A stretch of DNA of 64,000 nt from Herpetosiphonaceae bacterium. GTDB lineage: Bacteria; Chloroflexota; Chloroflexia; Chloroflexales; Kallotenuaceae. Position numbers and translations under genes: made by a program. The stretch covers positions 29,475-93,474 of the forward strand of contig JACDGP010000001.1 of the NCBI GenBank assembly GCA_013821605.1, read 5' to 3'. Positions 62,781 to 64,000 of the stretch are shown piece after piece (positions within the stretch are counted from its first letter, which is position 1; every line of letters begins with the position of its first letter). The notes beneath the pieces were generated by a model. That model had not been told where the DNA came from. It saw only the letters and a program-made list of their open reading frames with translations, and did no database searches.

Positions 62781-63608
62781 ATGTCTATGTATAGTGCCTA
62801 CGTCTTCGATCTAGACGGCACGATCTATCTCGGTGATAAGGCTCTGCCCGGTGCTGCGAGCACCATTGCGGCGCTGCGCGCTGCCCACCGGCGCACGATT
62901 TTTCTGTCGAACAATCCGACCAAAACGCGCCAGCAGTATGCCGCCAAGCTTATTGGGCTGGGCATTCCGACGTCCGAGGAAGACGTTGTGACCTCCGGGG
63001 TAGTAATGGCCAAGTGGCTCGTACGCGAGGCACCGGAAGCACGGCTATTTGTGGTCGGCGAGCAGCCGCTGAAGGACGAATTGGTTGCGGCGGGATTGCG
63101 GCTGAGCGAACAGGCTGACGAGATCGACATCGTGGTGGCCTCGTTTGACCGGACCTTTACCTACCACAAGCTCCAGGTCGCCTTTGATGCCATCCGCGCT
63201 GGTGCCCGGCTCGTCGGAACGCATCCGGACCGCTACTGCCCCACGCCGGGCGGTGGCGAACCAGATGCTGCTGCTATGATCGCTGCGATTGAGGCGTGTA
63301 CGGGTGCCCACTGTGAGCCCATCGTTGGTAAGCCCTCACCAATTATGGTCGAGACGGTCATGGCGATGTTGCATCTCCCCCCCGAAGAGTGCATCATGGT
63401 CGGTGACCGGCTAGAGACCGACATGCGCATGGGTATCACGGCCGGCATGGCGACCTGCCTGATGCTCACAGGCGATGCAGACCGCGCGAAATTGGCGACT
63501 TCGGGGTTAACGCCAACGTTCGTGCTTGAACGGCTTGATGGCTTGCTTGATAATAAACATGCGCCGGACGGCGAAGCTACCGGTGATTCAAGGAGGAAAC
63601 GTGAGTAG
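62781..63608 (+). CDS. HAD-IIA (NagD-like) phosphatase
   Basis: A 275-aa HAD-superfamily phosphatase of the NagD/4-nitrophenylphosphatase type: nucleophile motif [10 protein letters not shown] near residue 8, [11 protein letters not shown], and [10 protein letters not shown] near 215. Such enzymes remove phosphate from sugar phosphates or nucleotides, perhaps limiting toxic pentose phosphates when arabinose flux is high (inference). It follows GH43 by 36 bases, and its stop overlaps the ribulokinase start by eight bases. Confidence 0.92.
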   Translation: MSMYSAYVFDLDGTIYLGDKALPGAASTIAALRAAHRRTIFLSNNPTKTRQQYAAKLIGLGIPTSEEDVVTSGVVMAKWLVREAPEARLFVVGEQPLKDELVAAGLRLSEQADEIDIVVASFDRTFTYHKLQVAFDAIRAGARLVGTHPDRYCPTPGGGEPDAAAMIAAIEACTGAHCEPIVGKPSPIMVETVMAMLHLPPEECIMVGDRLETDMRMGITAGMATCLMLTGDADRAKLATSGLTPTFVLERLDGLLDNKHAPDGEATGDSRRKRE

Positions 63609-64000
63609 CCGCAAATATGCAATCGGCGTCGACTTCGGCACCGAATCGGGGCGCGCGTTGCTTGTTGATGTTGCGAATGGACAAGAACTCGCCACGGCGG
63701 TTCATCCTTATGCCAACGGTGTGATCGATGAGCACCTGCCGAACACCAACATCCGCCTGGAGCCTGATTGGGCCTTGCAGGATCCGAACGACTACCTTGA
63801 GGTCTTCAAGCATGCGATTCCCGCCGTGCTGCAGGCCAGCGGCGTCGATCCCGCCGATGTAATTGGCCTCGGTATTGACTTTACCTCCTGCACGATTCTT
63901 CCCACCAAAGCGGATGGCACACCCCTCTGCTTCCTGCCCGAGTTGCGCAACCAGCCCCACGCCTGGGTCAAGCTTTGGAAACACCATGCCGCGCAACCTG
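63601..64000 (+). CDS. araB: ribulokinase, FGGY family (5' part; continues past window)
   Basis: The first 133 codons of an FGGY kinase that phosphorylates L-ribulose to L-ribulose-5-phosphate. The N-terminus [19 protein letters not shown] is the AraB ATP-binding signature, and [21 protein letters not shown] follows. GTG 63601 has AAGGAGG upstream, overlapping the phosphatase stop. It identifies the sugar of this operon as L-arabinose. The rest of the gene and any araA/araD are outside the window. Confidence 0.95.
   Translation, partial: MSSRKYAIGVDFGTESGRALLVDVANGQELATAVHPYANGVIDEHLPNTNIRLEPDWALQDPNDYLEVFKHAIPAVLQASGVDPADVIGLGIDFTSCTILPTKADGTPLCFLPELRNQPHAWVKLWKHHAAQP

Overview
The window is about 64 kb of bacterial chromosome with moderately high G+C (mid to high fifties by eye). 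It holds no rRNA, tRNA, CRISPR array, prophage or recognisable insertion sequence. The gene set fits a member of the Chloroflexota best: a Uma2 nuclease, an F420-type LLM oxidoreductase, a divergent Cpn60 paralogue, ABC sugar importers without their own ATPase, GTG/TTG starts, and -10 boxes set almost directly against start codons. This assignment is inference from gene content; no marker gene in the window proves it.

Region 1 (1-21031) is a complete Wzx/Wzy-type surface polysaccharide locus. A PglF-like UDP-sugar 4,6-dehydratase runs leftward off the window. Rightward come a Wzc-type tyrosine autokinase with its low-molecular-weight phosphatase, a UDP-sugar 6-dehydrogenase, a TPR protein, a Wzx flippase, three GT4 glycosyltransferases, a Wzy polymerase and a UDP-uronate-type epimerase. 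Next are a PglC-like initiating phosphoglycosyltransferase, a PglD-like acetyltransferase and a DegT aminotransferase. Dehydratase, aminotransferase, acetyltransferase and PglC-type transferase together suggest a bacillosamine-like first sugar. An AT-rich CysE-type acetyltransferase with an internal tandem duplication, an O-antigen ligase-like protein and a large GT-C-like membrane protein close the locus.

Region 2 (21054-31185) is mostly housekeeping: an Nramp-related transporter paired with a soluble MgtE_N/CBS protein, a DsrE protein, serC, a mini J-domain protein, one more GT4, and the cluster dgkA-ybeY-pgpH-yqeY. Between serC and the J-domain gene lies a compact transcription unit with a strong promoter, a very strong Shine-Dalgarno sequence, a 14-codon ORF, three alternately pairing 10-mers and an 18-bp terminator. 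It looks like a regulatory RNA or leader-peptide element and is the most attractive candidate for something undescribed.

Region 3 (31277-43933) is accessory metabolism: a phospholipase D-family protein, two SDR dehydrogenases, Uma2, DUF3500, an aldo/keto reductase, an LLM oxidoreductase, a GH51 arabinofuranosidase, and a sugar-acid operon (MFS transporter, UxaA-family dehydratase, LarA/DUF2088-like protein).

Region 4 (43951-64000) is an L-arabinose/arabinan/xylan utilisation region: GH127, aldose epimerase, an ABC importer, a LacI regulator, GH51, GH39, GH43, a HAD phosphatase and the start of a ribulokinase gene. Embedded in it are an unusual fusion of a nucleotidyltransferase domain to a YfhO-like membrane protein, and a three-gene leftward group with a divergent GroEL paralogue, an Asp-box beta-propeller and a small anchored protein. 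An 18-bp LacI-type palindrome just upstream of the importer genes gives a plausible control point.
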